A stretch of DNA of 64,000 bases from Fluoribacter dumoffii NY 23 (GTDB lineage Bacteria; Pseudomonadota; Gammaproteobacteria; Legionellales; Legionellaceae), in NCBI RefSeq assembly GCF_000236165.1, contig NZ_CM001373.1, forward strand, positions 2,426,500 through 2,490,499, given 5' to 3'. A model generated the notes under the pieces. That model made no database searches. It saw only the letters and a program-made list of their open reading frames with translations, and was not told the origin of the DNA. Within the stretch, counting starts at the first letter, position 1, and every line of letters starts with the position of its first letter. The translations under genes were made by a program, and so were the position numbers. Positions 54,295 through 63,459 of this stretch are shown piece by piece.

Positions 54295-56628
54295 ATGAAG
54301 AAATTAGGACTAGTAATCAGTTTCTTGTTTTTCTTAAATGATGGGTTTGCCAAAAGCCCAATTGTTGCCCCGCAACCCACTTCGTGTATTACTGGCAGCT
54401 TCAGTTCAACGGGTACAAATAGCTGGCAAACCGTTTCATTGAAGTTGACCAACAATTGCGAGCAAACGGTAGATTTTCAAAATTCAACCGTAACTTTTTC
54501 CAACGGCAGTAACCTAAATACTTCTTTTTGGGGGAACTTCTCTCCATTGTCTTATCCAGTAAATAATTTGCAAATTACCTCACAACCCCAAAGCGGGACT
54601 TATTTATCAACGCTTTCATTAGAATTTCCCACCTACCCTGGCGCAAACAGCAAACTGCCCAAGGGAAGTTCATTTACTATTATTTATGGGGAACCCAAGG
54701 CAGATTATATCGCCGATAGCGTCCAGGTTTATTTAAGCTCCCCGGCATCAACGGGAAATATCAATTTAATTAACTCTACAAGCAAACCTGCCAACATAAC
54801 CCAACCTTATGCTCTGGTTAACTTGACATTGAATGGACAAACGATAAATGTACAGGTTCCCTGGGCTGGTCAACAACAGGTATCCGGACTTGCTGCGGGA
54901 ACTTATACCGTTTCTCCAACTAATATTACAGACAGTAATGGAGTCGTATACCAAGGGGTAGCAAATCCGGCAAGTTTAACAGTTTCTGCAAGCACAACGG
55001 TTTCTTCCTCAATTTCCTACAGTCCAATGCAAACAACAGGAAATATAAATATTAATCTCGCTGCATTACCGGCTCAAATATCAGGTTATTCGGGCAATCC
55101 AATTGTCACTTTAACCCGCTTGGATAATCAAAGCGCAATGAATGCACAAGTGAATTGGAGTTCAATCAATGTAATCAGTCAATTAGTCAATGGCATCAGC
55201 TACACATTTACCACTCCAGTAATAACCTATAACGGGTATAAATGTACCCCTGCATTCAGCCCAACAACTGCTACCGCAGCTGTTTCTGCACCCACAGTAC
55301 AACTTGCCTACAGTTGCGTTCAAGTCGCCCAAGACAGCATTCCTGTTAGTGTAACCGGAGCACCGCCTGAGCTTTCTTCCATTAATGTCTCCTTTACTCC
55401 GAGCGGAAATGGCTCCTCTGTAAATGAGACAATTCCATTAAATAATGGAGCAGGATCAGCCAATGTGAGTTTAATTGATGGCGTGGTTTACACAGTCAGC
55501 GCCACCTCAGTTAATGGTTATACAATAAGCTATTCTCCTCAGCCGCTAACTGTCTCGGCCTCCGCTGCAGAGACTATTACTTATACCCAAAGCATAAATG
55601 CCGGCGGCAGAATTATAGGTTATCTCCCTGGGTGGAATACTCCACCTACAGCTACAGCCTTGGCGAATGCTGGGTATACTCATGTCCTTGTAGCCTTCGG
55701 GGTTTTTAGTACCACAAACCCTGGCCAAATTACGTCGGCATTCGATACCGTCTCGGCAAGCTACATCCAATCATTGCATGATGCGGGCATTAAAGTGCTC
55801 CTCTCTTTGGGTGGAGCCTCATCAAGCATTGCAAACACTACAGTTAATTTCCATCAGGTATTGGCAGCAGCTTCCTCACCTGCAGCATTTGAACAAAGTT
55901 TTATTAGTTCATTAGAAAACCTGATCGCCCAATATCACTTTGATGGTTTTGATTTTGATATTGAAAGCGGTTTAAATGCAGGAGGAACATTCACTAACCC
56001 TACAGGTGATATCGCTGTTTTAGCTAACATCATCAACACAATGCATGCAAATCACCCCAATTTACTTCTTACCCTGGCGCCGCAAACAGCCAATGTTGCG
56101 GCTACTTCGGGCTTTGATGCGACGTGGGGAAATTATGCCTCCCTGGTGATGCAAACCCACCAATCTTTAGCATGGGTAGGCATTCAAATGTATAATGCGG
56201 GGTGTACCTATGGCATAGATTTAATTTGCTATGATCCTAATAATACCAATAGTCCCAATGCTTCCGTAGCAATGGCCACTGATTTACTGGAAAACTGGCC
56301 GGCAACCACAAGTTCAGGACAGCAAACCGGATTCCAGCCCTATATAAGCTATTTAACTCCCTCCCAAGTAGTTTTGGGTTATCCTGCCCCTAATGCATCG
56401 GGACAAAGTGATGGCTCCCCCGCTGCAGTTATCAGTACCATCAAACGGGCAATACAGTGTTTGCGTACGGGTGTTGCCAGTCCATCAAGTTGTGATACCT
56501 ACATCCCACCACGAACTTATCCGGGATTTGGGGGTGTTTTTGACTGGGAAATCATTCATGACGAAAACAATAATTATAACTTTGCGACCAGTCTGGTAAA
56601 CTGTGTCATTCAAGGCAATTGTAATTAA
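54295..56628 (+). CDS. chiA: Multidomain GH18 chitinase, ChiA-like
   Basis: The 777-residue secreted protein has a signal peptide (residues 1-20, MKKLGLVISFLFFLNDGFAK). The N-terminal 420 residues are low-complexity, Ser/Thr/Asn-rich beta repeats that look like carbohydrate-binding or fibronectin-like modules. The GH18 catalytic domain runs from about 437 (GGRIIGYLPGWN) to the end. The active-site motif is DGFDFDIE with D550, D553, D555 and the proton donor E557; LLSLGGAS is the second family motif. Size and layout match L. pneumophila ChiA, a type II-secreted chitinase that promotes persistence in the host lung. It is the second GH18 gene in this window and has its own promoter region. Confidence 0.88.
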   Translation: MKKLGLVISFLFFLNDGFAKSPIVAPQPTSCITGSFSSTGTNSWQTVSLKLTNNCEQTVDFQNSTVTFSNGSNLNTSFWGNFSPLSYPVNNLQITSQPQSGTYLSTLSLEFPTYPGANSKLPKGSSFTIIYGEPKADYIADSVQVYLSSPASTGNINLINSTSKPANITQPYALVNLTLNGQTINVQVPWAGQQQVSGLAAGTYTVSPTNITDSNGVVYQGVANPASLTVSASTTVSSSISYSPMQTTGNININLAALPAQISGYSGNPIVTLTRLDNQSAMNAQVNWSSINVISQLVNGISYTFTTPVITYNGYKCTPAFSPTTATAAVSAPTVQLAYSCVQVAQDSIPVSVTGAPPELSSINVSFTPSGNGSSVNETIPLNNGAGSANVSLIDGVVYTVSATSVNGYTISYSPQPLTVSASAAETITYTQSINAGGRIIGYLPGWNTPPTATALANAGYTHVLVAFGVFSTTNPGQITSAFDTVSASYIQSLHDAGIKVLLSLGGASSSIANTTVNFHQVLAAASSPAAFEQSFISSLENLIAQYHFDGFDFDIESGLNAGGTFTNPTGDIAVLANIINTMHANHPNLLLTLAPQTANVAATSGFDATWGNYASLVMQTHQSLAWVGIQMYNAGCTYGIDLICYDPNNTNSPNASVAMATDLLENWPATTSSGQQTGFQPYISYLTPSQVVLGYPAPNASGQSDGSPAAVISTIKRAIQCLRTGVASPSSCDTYIPPRTYPGFGGVFDWEIIHDENNNYNFATSLVNCVIQGNCN

Positions 56629-56636
56629 TGTAATGG

Positions 56637-56656
56637 GGTGCAGCGTAGCGGACCCC
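56637..56656. repeat. GCAGCG-containing repeat remnant
   Basis: GTGCAGCGTAGCGGACCCC lies just after the chitinase stop. It resembles parts of the elements at 31666, 60869 and 63403, which share GCAGCG or its complement next to GGAxCC-like bases. Probably a degraded copy of a dispersed intergenic repeat. Confidence 0.25.
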
Positions 56657-56838
56657 AAACGAGGAATTGATTCCCTTCCAGTACCTCCATTCTGCCCGCT
56701 CTCCTCAGCGGGCTTTGTTGAACAACAGTTTGGAAATTCAACTGTATTTGTCATTTCATGCTGCAGAAATGAATATATTCTTCAACAAACCTGGCAGAGC
56801 GGAAGAGGGAATTATTTTTGACGTCATGAGAATACAGC

Positions 56839-57525
56839 ATGGAACACTCCGAGTTAGTTTTGATAGCAATGGCATTTCTCTTAGGTATCCGCCATGGTTT
56901 TGATTTGGATCATTTGGCAACCATCGATTCGATTGCACGAATTGTCAGCGCACGTCAAACATTGGCCAAATTTACGGGATTTTTATTTTCTCTCGGACAT
57001 GGTCTTGTTGTCATTTTAATCAGCTTGATTATCGGCAACAGGGTTAAACCCTTACTCGTTCCTCAATGGCTGGAAGGATTAGGAAATGGTATCTCCATCA
57101 CCTTTTTATTAATTTTTGGCGTGTTAAATCTTTGGAATGTGTTCCTGACACCCTCCCGCCCCCCTCTTCCAACCAGTTTAAAAAGCTATTTAGCAAAAAA
57201 ATTAAACCAGAAATCTGTAAATCCTTTCTTTATCCTGTTGATTGGAGCTCTGTTTGCTCTTTCTTTTGACACTGTAAGCCAAGTGGTTTTGTTTTCTCTT
57301 TCTGCCAAAGCTGCGTCAGGCTGGTTATTTTCAGGAATACTTGGCGTCTTTTTCATGCTTGGAATGATGCTCTCTGATGGATTAAATGGATTGTTTGTTT
57401 CAAGCTTGATCCAGCGTGCTAATTCAGTATCTCTTTTATTTTCTCGATTGGCCGGACTGATGGTTGCTGCTTTTAGTCTAATTATTGGTATGATTAATTT
57501 AATCAAAATATATAATCAAACATAA
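56839..57525 (+). CDS. NicO-family nickel/cobalt permease
   Basis: The 228-residue membrane protein has about six helices. The nickel-transport signature RHGFDLDHLATIDS (residues 18-31) is in helix 2 and a second motif, FSLGHGLVVILI, follows at about 50-61. It is shorter than NixA/HoxN (about 330), but both core motifs are present, as in short NicO proteins. It lies 13 bp before hypA on the same strand and would import nickel for the [NiFe] hydrogenase made by the downstream genes. The start at 56839 has only a weak ribosome-binding site. Confidence 0.85.
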   Translation: MEHSELVLIAMAFLLGIRHGFDLDHLATIDSIARIVSARQTLAKFTGFLFSLGHGLVVILISLIIGNRVKPLLVPQWLEGLGNGISITFLLIFGVLNLWNVFLTPSRPPLPTSLKSYLAKKLNQKSVNPFFILLIGALFALSFDTVSQVVLFSLSAKAASGWLFSGILGVFFMLGMMLSDGLNGLFVSSLIQRANSVSLLFSRLAGLMVAAFSLIIGMINLIKIYNQT

Positions 57526-57538
57526 TACAGGTTAAACA

Positions 57539-57880
57539 ATGCATGAATTATGGGTGTGTAAGAGCATTCTCGAAATTATTAAACAGAAAGCGGCGGCAAT
57601 ACCCTGTACACGTGTAAAAAAAATTATTTTGGAAATTGGCCAACTTGCTGCAATTGAGAAAGAATCGCTAATTTTTGGTTTCAAAGTAATTACTGCAGGA
57701 ACAATCGCAGAAAATGCAGAACTTCATATCATTGATATTCCAGCTGAAGCCCTCTGCGAATCGTGTCAAAAGCGAAATCCTTTGCAACAATACTACGATC
57801 CTTGTCCGAGTTGTGGAAGTCATGCATTACAGGTTATTCAAGGTGAAGAATTACAAATTAAATCTATGGTGGTTGAATAA
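57539..57880 (+). CDS. hypA: Hydrogenase nickel-incorporation protein HypA
   Basis: The 113-residue protein begins Met-His-Glu, which provides the nickel site. The zinc site is made of two CxxC pairs (CESC at about 79-82 and CPSC at about 95-98). It delivers nickel to the hydrogenase large subunit with HypB. Its last base is shared with the hypB start, so they are translationally coupled. The length is normal. Confidence 0.95.
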   Translation: MHELWVCKSILEIIKQKAAAIPCTRVKKIILEIGQLAAIEKESLIFGFKVITAGTIAENAELHIIDIPAEALCESCQKRNPLQQYYDPCPSCGSHALQVIQGEELQIKSMVVE

Positions 57881-58635
57881 TGTGCGGAATATGTGGTTGT
57901 ACTGAAGAACAAAATGAAATGCATCATCATGAGCATCATACTCATGGGTCTATGTCTCATCATGATGATGAACATCTGATTCATGTAGAGCAAAGTATAT
58001 TGGCTCAAAACCAGCAATTTGCGCTCAATAACAAACAATACCTGATTAAAAAGAATATTTTGGCGTTGAATCTCATGTCCAGTCCAGGTTCAGGAAAAAC
58101 CACCCTATTAGCAAAAACTATAGAGGATTTAAAAACTGAGCTGGAGAGTGCAGTATTAGTTGGTGATCAACAAACAGACTACGATGCAAAATTAATCAAA
58201 GCCAGTGGGGGTAATGCCTTACAAATCAATACAGGGAAAACCTGTCATTTGGATGCGCACAGGGTGAGTCATGCTTTGGAAAATATTCCACTTAAAGAAA
58301 ACTCACTCTTGTTTATTGAAAATGTAGGCAATCTCGTTTGTCCTGCTTTATTCGATTTAGGCGAACAGTTTAAAGTGGTCATCCTCTCTGTAGCAGAGGG
58401 CGAAAATAAGCCTTTGAAATATCCTGACATGTTCCGTTGTGCTGATTTGTTACTCATTACGAAAATGGATCTCCTCCCTTATGTGAATTTTAATCTCGAT
58501 AAATGTATTGAGTATGCGCGGCAAATAAAACCCACTATTGAAATCTTGACCCTTTCAGCAATGAGTGGTGATGGTTTGCTAAATTGGTATGGATGGCTAA
58601 GGCAAAAACTTCTAGATACCCGCGGGAATCCATGA
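57880..58635 (+). CDS. hypB: Hydrogenase nickel-incorporation GTPase HypB
   Basis: The 251-residue protein begins MCGICGC, the N-terminal CxxCxC high-affinity nickel site. A His-rich segment (EMHHHEHHTHGSMSHHDDEH, about 13-32) that stores nickel follows. The GTPase domain starts with SSPGSGKTTLL (about 67-77). The later VGDQQTDYDA and SAMSGDGL are further motifs. GTP hydrolysis drives nickel transfer with HypA. The TGA stop overlaps the hypF ATG. Confidence 0.95.
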   Translation: MCGICGCTEEQNEMHHHEHHTHGSMSHHDDEHLIHVEQSILAQNQQFALNNKQYLIKKNILALNLMSSPGSGKTTLLAKTIEDLKTELESAVLVGDQQTDYDAKLIKASGGNALQINTGKTCHLDAHRVSHALENIPLKENSLLFIENVGNLVCPALFDLGEQFKVVILSVAEGENKPLKYPDMFRCADLLLITKMDLLPYVNFNLDKCIEYARQIKPTIEILTLSAMSGDGLLNWYGWLRQKLLDTRGNP

Positions 58636-60854
58636 AACGATTAAGGATAAACATTCAAGGGCAAGTCCAGGGTGTGGGTTTTAGACCTTGTGTTTACCGG
58701 ATTGCCAGACACCTAGCGCTCACAGGATGGATTCAAAATACTAGTTCCGGGGTATTGATTGAAGCACAAGGGATTTTGGTTAATCAATTGATACCTCATG
58801 TACAAAAAAAATTGCCTCCGCTTGCCAAGATCACCCAAATTCAATCGGCAACCATCTGTTCAATCGCTAATGAAATTTCTTTTAAAATAATTGAAAGCCA
58901 AGAGGGGAAGGTCAATACCATCATTACCCCCGATGCGAGTATTTGCCCTCAATGCCTACAGGAACTTTTCGATCCTCAAAGCCGCTATTTTCGCTACCCT
59001 TTTTTGAATTGTACTCATTGTGGCCCTCGCTTCACCATTACCCGCAATCTCCCTTATGATCGCAAGCAAACTTCAATGGCTCTCTTCCCTTTATGTCCGG
59101 ATTGTCAGACAGATTACAGCAATCCTGAAAACCGGCGCTACCATGCCCAACCTACCGCTTGTTTTCATTGCGGCCCGCAGCTCTCATTACCGATAGAAGA
59201 ACTAGCACACTCTATTTTGCAAGGCGAAATTATTGCCTTAAAAAGCCTGGGGGGATATCAACTTATTTGTGATGCCCGCAATAAAGCTGCCGTAGCTCGG
59301 CTGCGCGCACGAAAAAACCGCGACACCAAACCTTTTGCTCTGATGGTTGCAAACAGCTTGAGCGCAGAACGGATTGTCACCATGAGCCAGCAAGAACGAG
59401 AATTATTAGAAAGTATTACCCGCCCAATTGTTTTACTCGAAAAAATAAATGAACCCGATTCATTCACTTCTGAGGTTGCTCCGGGTTTAAATACTTTAGG
59501 CATAATGCTTCCTTACACGCCGTTGCACTATTTACTTTTTAATGCTTTTGCTGGAAATAAAAATGGCGGTGCATGGTTGAATGAGCCTCAAGAGCCAATC
59601 CTAGTAGTCACCAGCGCCAATATAGGCGGCGAACCGCTGATTATCGAAGATGAGAGTGCCAAATTCTATCTTGATACCATAGCCGATAAAGTAATCTCCT
59701 ATAACCGACCTATTGTTACCCGCGTGGACGATTCAGTAATGCGTATGGTGCTTCATCGCCCCATGTTTATTCGTCGTTCTCGAGGTTTTGTACCTGCTCC
59801 TATTGAACTGCCTCATGAAATTCCACCCACGCTGGCAGTAGGCGGGCATCTCAAAAATACTTTTTGTATTACGCGTGGTAATGAAGCATTTATTTCCCAA
59901 CACATTGGCAGTTTGGATAATAAAGCAACAATTGAGTTCTTCCATGAATCATTGAGTCATTTGCTACGGTTTCTCGATGTAACCCCAGAGCGTATTGCCC
60001 ATGACATGCACCCGGATTTTTATACAACGCGCTTTGCCATAAATTCTGGGATACCCGCTTTTGCTATACAGCATCATCATGCGCACATGGCTTCAGTAAT
60101 GGCAGAGCACGGTATTAATAAAACCGCCTTGGGATTGGCGCTTGATGGCTATGGATATGGAAATCAAGGTGAAGCCTGGGGTGGTGAATTATTTTTACTT
60201 GAACAGTCAACGTATATTCGGCTTGGCTCTTTTCTTCCTCTTTTGCAACCCGGTGGAGAAATTGCAGCACGCGAACCCTGGAGAATGGCAGCAAGTGTTT
60301 TACATAGTTTAGGACAAGGTGATGAAATTGCACAACGATTTTCTGAGTATCCCCAAGCCCATGGGGTCCATCACCTTCTAAATAAAAAAATAAACTGTCC
60401 CAGCACCAGCAGTTGTGGTCGCTTGTTTGATGCAGTGAGTGCGTTACTGGGGATCCAATTGGTTTCCCACTATGAGGGGCACGCTGCAATGCGCCTGGAA
60501 AATCAGGTCACCCAGGTACAAATAATGCCAGAAGGATGGCAATTACAGGAGGGTTTTTTTGATATGATGCCTACGTTAAAATTTCTCGCCAACCGTATTG
60601 AGCCCGTAACCGGTGCGAATCTTTTCCATGGGACGCTTATTGCCGGTCTTGCAGAATGGGTTAATAAGATGTGTCGAGAAAGAGGAGTTGATGTGGTAGT
60701 ATTAAGCGGAGGCTGCTTCTTGAATCAGATATTGGCCGAAGGATTAACTACAGCCTTAAGAAAATCTGGTATCATCTCTTTTTTACCACACGCTCTTCCA
60801 CCTAATGATGGAGGAATTTCTCTTGGACAAGCCTGGATTGCCGGGAATTTGTAA
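58632..60854 (+). CDS. hypF: Carbamoyltransferase HypF (hydrogenase maturation)
   Basis: The product is 740 residues from ATG at 58632, which overlaps the hypB stop (ATGA). The domains are in the usual order. An acylphosphatase domain (QGQVQGVGFRPCVYRIA, residues 9-25) comes first, then two zinc fingers (CPQCLQELFD, CTHCGPR, CPDCQTDY, CFHCGPQ). A YrdC-like domain (ALKSLGGYQL) and a C-terminal Kae1-like carbamoyltransferase (HHHAHMASVMAEHG) follow. It makes the thiocyanate precursor of the cyanide ligands from carbamoyl phosphate with HypE. All motifs are intact. The open frame extends 16 codons upstream, but the canonical start is at 58632. Confidence 0.95.
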   Translation: MKRLRINIQGQVQGVGFRPCVYRIARHLALTGWIQNTSSGVLIEAQGILVNQLIPHVQKKLPPLAKITQIQSATICSIANEISFKIIESQEGKVNTIITPDASICPQCLQELFDPQSRYFRYPFLNCTHCGPRFTITRNLPYDRKQTSMALFPLCPDCQTDYSNPENRRYHAQPTACFHCGPQLSLPIEELAHSILQGEIIALKSLGGYQLICDARNKAAVARLRARKNRDTKPFALMVANSLSAERIVTMSQQERELLESITRPIVLLEKINEPDSFTSEVAPGLNTLGIMLPYTPLHYLLFNAFAGNKNGGAWLNEPQEPILVVTSANIGGEPLIIEDESAKFYLDTIADKVISYNRPIVTRVDDSVMRMVLHRPMFIRRSRGFVPAPIELPHEIPPTLAVGGHLKNTFCITRGNEAFISQHIGSLDNKATIEFFHESLSHLLRFLDVTPERIAHDMHPDFYTTRFAINSGIPAFAIQHHHAHMASVMAEHGINKTALGLALDGYGYGNQGEAWGGELFLLEQSTYIRLGSFLPLLQPGGEIAAREPWRMAASVLHSLGQGDEIAQRFSEYPQAHGVHHLLNKKINCPSTSSCGRLFDAVSALLGIQLVSHYEGHAAMRLENQVTQVQIMPEGWQLQEGFFDMMPTLKFLANRIEPVTGANLFHGTLIAGLAEWVNKMCRERGVDVVVLSGGCFLNQILAEGLTTALRKSGIISFLPHALPPNDGGISLGQAWIAGNL

Positions 60855-60868
60855 AGTGTACTATGTAG

Positions 60869-60950
60869 CTTGGACGCAGTGCAGCGAACCGGGTGTTAAT
60901 AATCATTCATGTCTTAACCAGGGTTATATTGCACTACACCCTGGGCATGG
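60869..60950. repeat. Repeat-like element in the hypF-hypC gap
   Basis: The 111-bp gap between hypF and hypC holds GCTTGGACGCAGTGCAGCG and then a short stem, CCAGGGT (60918-60924) with ACCCTGG (60938-60944). The GCAGCG core and flanks resemble the other remnants listed. It interrupts an otherwise tightly packed operon and may be a degraded dispersed repeat. Confidence 0.3.
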
Positions 60951-60965
60951 AAAAAGGGATAGTTT

Positions 60966-61193
60966 ATGTGTTTGGCATTACCTGCGCAAATTACTCAAAT
61001 TCTTGATGATGCTCGAGCGATAGTAAACGTAGGGGGCATCACTAAAGAAATTTCTACAGCTTTACTGGAAGAGGTCGCTCCTGGGGATTATGTAATTATT
61101 CATGTTGGCTATGCATTAACACGGCTTGACGAGTATGAAGCCCAGAAGACCTTAAGTTTATTTGCTCAAATGGCGCAGGAAATGTCCGTATGA
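60966..61193 (+). CDS. hypC: Hydrogenase assembly chaperone HypC
   Basis: The 75-residue protein has the diagnostic N-terminus MCLALPA with Cys2. The family core VNVGGITKEIS and the segment PGDYVIIHVGYAL follow. HypC carries the Fe(CN)2CO unit with HypD and docks it on the hydrogenase large subunit. It overlaps hypD by 4 bp. Confidence 0.95.
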   Translation: MCLALPAQITQILDDARAIVNVGGITKEISTALLEEVAPGDYVIIHVGYALTRLDEYEAQKTLSLFAQMAQEMSV

Positions 61194-62293
61194 AATATAT
61201 CGAAGACTTCAGGAATGCTGATTATGCAAAAGCACTTGCTAGAAAAATTGCTGCACAAGTGATACCGAATCGATATTATCAATTCATGGAGTTTTGTGGG
61301 GGGCATACCCATGCAATCCATCGTTATGGAATTCCAAGTTTGTTACCCAAGAACGTGGAAATGATCCATGGTCCCGGATGCCCGGTATGTATTTTACCTA
61401 TTTCCATCACCGATAAAGCCCTGGCTTTGGCCTCATTACCCAATGTGATTCTTTGCAGTTATGCAGACATGCTGCGTGTCCCGGGTAGCGGACAAAAAAA
61501 TTTATTACATGCCAAGGCAACCGGGGCAGATGTGCGAATGATTTATTCAGCAAGTGATGCGTTGAAAATTGCACAGGAAAACCCGCAAAAAGAAGTCGTA
61601 TTTTTTGCCATTGGTTTTGAAACTACAACCCCGCCCACAGCAGTAATAATTCATCAAGCAAGGAAATTGAAGCTCCATAATTTCAGCGTTTTTTGCAATC
61701 ATGTTTTAACACCAGTTCCAATGAATTATTTGCTGCAAACTAATGAAGTTAAACTTGATGGATTTATTGGCCCTGCCCACGTCAGCATCGTCATTGGCAG
61801 CCAACCCTATGAAGCAGTATGCAAAAAATACAAAAAGCCTATTGTAATTTCTGGCTTCGAGCCTTTGGACTTGTTGCATTCTATTTTAATGTTAATTCAG
61901 CAAATTAATGAAAATCGATGTGAGGTAAAAATTCAATATACCCGTGCAGTTACCCACTCTGGAAGCTTACTGTCACAACAAATAATGGATGAAGTATTTG
62001 AAATTAGGGATCGGTTTGAATGGCGCGGTTTAGGCTTTATCCCCCTAAGTGCGTTAAAGATCCGGGAAGAATATGCTGAATTCGATGCAGAGAAACGTTT
62101 TAATCTCCCGGATTTCGTTTCCCAGGAGCACAAACAATGTATTTGTGGTGAAGTACTTCGTGGTGTAAAAAAACCAATGGAATGTAAATTGTTTGAGAAA
62201 GTATGTTCGCCGGAGAACCCTCTGGGATCCTGCATGGTGTCTTCTGAAGGTGCATGTGCTGCGGTATATGCTTATGGACGGGTAAATCGATGA
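61190..62293 (+). CDS. hypD: Hydrogenase maturation protein HypD
   Basis: The 367-residue protein has the family motifs FCGGHTHAIHRYG (about 34-46), HGPGCPVCILP (about 60-70) and GFETTTPPTA. C-terminal cysteines for the [4Fe-4S] cluster are in CICGEVLRG, KVCSPENPLGSC and EGACAA. It assembles the iron centre with its CN and CO ligands together with HypC and HypE. The stop overlaps the hypE start. Confidence 0.95.
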   Translation: MKYIEDFRNADYAKALARKIAAQVIPNRYYQFMEFCGGHTHAIHRYGIPSLLPKNVEMIHGPGCPVCILPISITDKALALASLPNVILCSYADMLRVPGSGQKNLLHAKATGADVRMIYSASDALKIAQENPQKEVVFFAIGFETTTPPTAVIIHQARKLKLHNFSVFCNHVLTPVPMNYLLQTNEVKLDGFIGPAHVSIVIGSQPYEAVCKKYKKPIVISGFEPLDLLHSILMLIQQINENRCEVKIQYTRAVTHSGSLLSQQIMDEVFEIRDRFEWRGLGFIPLSALKIREEYAEFDAEKRFNLPDFVSQEHKQCICGEVLRGVKKPMECKLFEKVCSPENPLGSCMVSSEGACAAVYAYGRVNR

Positions 62294-63348
62294 TTGAAGC
62301 AACAATAACCAATAAAAGAAAGTCGCCAAAACTTAATATTCGGGAAGGAATCATAAATCTGGCTCATGGCAGCGGTGGAAGAGCTATGGCCCAATTGATC
62401 GAACAAATGTTCTTAACTGCATTTGATAATCAATGGCTGGCTGAGAGAAATGACCAGGCTCTCTTTTCCGTATCTGCCGGCCGAATGGTCATGACTACAG
62501 ATGCCCATGTTATATCCCCCCTGTTCTTTCCGGGCGGGAATATTGGCTCCCTGGCTGTTCATGGAACAGTAAATGACATTGTGATGTCAGGCGCCAAACC
62601 CTTGTATTTATCTGCCAGCTTTATCCTGGAAGAAGGGTTTCCCTTGGCCGACTTGCAAAAAATCGTCGAGTCTATGGCTGCCGCGGCACAACAAGCGAAT
62701 ATTGCTATTATTTCTGGTGATACCAAAGTAGTCGAACGCGGAAAAGGAGATGGCATCTTTATTACCACTACAGGGCTCGGGGTAGTTCCTGAAGGAGTCC
62801 ATATTTCCGGAAATAGAGCAAAACCCGGTGACCAGGTGCTGGTTAGCGGATCTATGGGCGATCATGGCGTTGCAATTATGGCGCATCGGAATAACTTGCA
62901 ATTTCAAACCAAAATTCAATCTGATACTGCCTCCCTACATGATTTGGTCTCTTACATGATTGCGGCCGTACCTGACATTCACTGTATGCGCGATCCTACC
63001 CGCGGGGGTTTGGCAACCACATTAAATGAATTTGCACTGCAATCCAATGTGGGTTTTATTATTGATGAAAATAAAATACCCATTCGTACCGAAGTAGCCG
63101 GAGCATGTGAGTTATTAGGGCTTGATGCCTTATATGTGGCTAATGAAGGAAAATTGGTTGCCATTTGCGCCCTTGATGATGCAGATACCTTATTAGCGGC
63201 AATGCGATCACATCCCTTAGGAATGCATGCAGAAATTATTGGTGAAGTAGTTGAGGATCCACATCATTTTGTGCAACTTAAAACAAAACTTGGAGGCATG
63301 AGAATTGTCGATTGGTTAACGGGCGAACAATTACCACGAATTTGTTAA
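62290..63348 (+). CDS. hypE: Hydrogenase maturation protein HypE
   Basis: The product is 352 residues from ATG at 62290 (ATGA overlap with hypD); an in-frame upstream extension is not used. The LAHGSGGRAM motif near the N-terminus and the AIR-synthase-like fold (DAHVISPLFFPGGNIGSLAV) are typical. The C-terminus ends PRIC with the essential last cysteine that is thiocyanated by HypF transfer. It dehydrates the thiocarboxamide to thiocyanate and hands it to the HypCD complex. All elements are intact. Confidence 0.95.
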   Translation: MIEATITNKRKSPKLNIREGIINLAHGSGGRAMAQLIEQMFLTAFDNQWLAERNDQALFSVSAGRMVMTTDAHVISPLFFPGGNIGSLAVHGTVNDIVMSGAKPLYLSASFILEEGFPLADLQKIVESMAAAAQQANIAIISGDTKVVERGKGDGIFITTTGLGVVPEGVHISGNRAKPGDQVLVSGSMGDHGVAIMAHRNNLQFQTKIQSDTASLHDLVSYMIAAVPDIHCMRDPTRGGLATTLNEFALQSNVGFIIDENKIPIRTEVAGACELLGLDALYVANEGKLVAICALDDADTLLAAMRSHPLGMHAEIIGEVVEDPHHFVQLKTKLGGMRIVDWLTGEQLPRIC

Positions 63349-63402
63349 TGTGAATTAATGCTGTCAGCTGCGGTGTGCCATCGGTAAGTTAAGCATTTCC
63401 AG

Positions 63403-63420
63403 GTTCCACTGCGCTGCCCA
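63403..63420. repeat. GCGCTGC-containing repeat remnant in the hypE-hydrogenase gap
   Basis: GTTCCACTGCGCTGCCC lies in the 111-bp gap between hypE and the next gene. The reverse complement GGGCAGCGCAGTGGAAC resembles the other GCAGCG remnants. Probably a degraded dispersed repeat. Confidence 0.25.
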
Positions 63421-63459
63421 AACCCCAAAGCAAACAAATATCCAGGGTTAAGGAATTAT

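Noticed and set aside
57905..57970. His-codon-rich CATCAT run as a DNA repeat
   Set aside because: It encodes the normal nickel-storing His-rich segment of HypB.
60115..60489. 124-codon antisense frame inside hypF
   Set aside because: Lies within an intact, motif-complete hypF.
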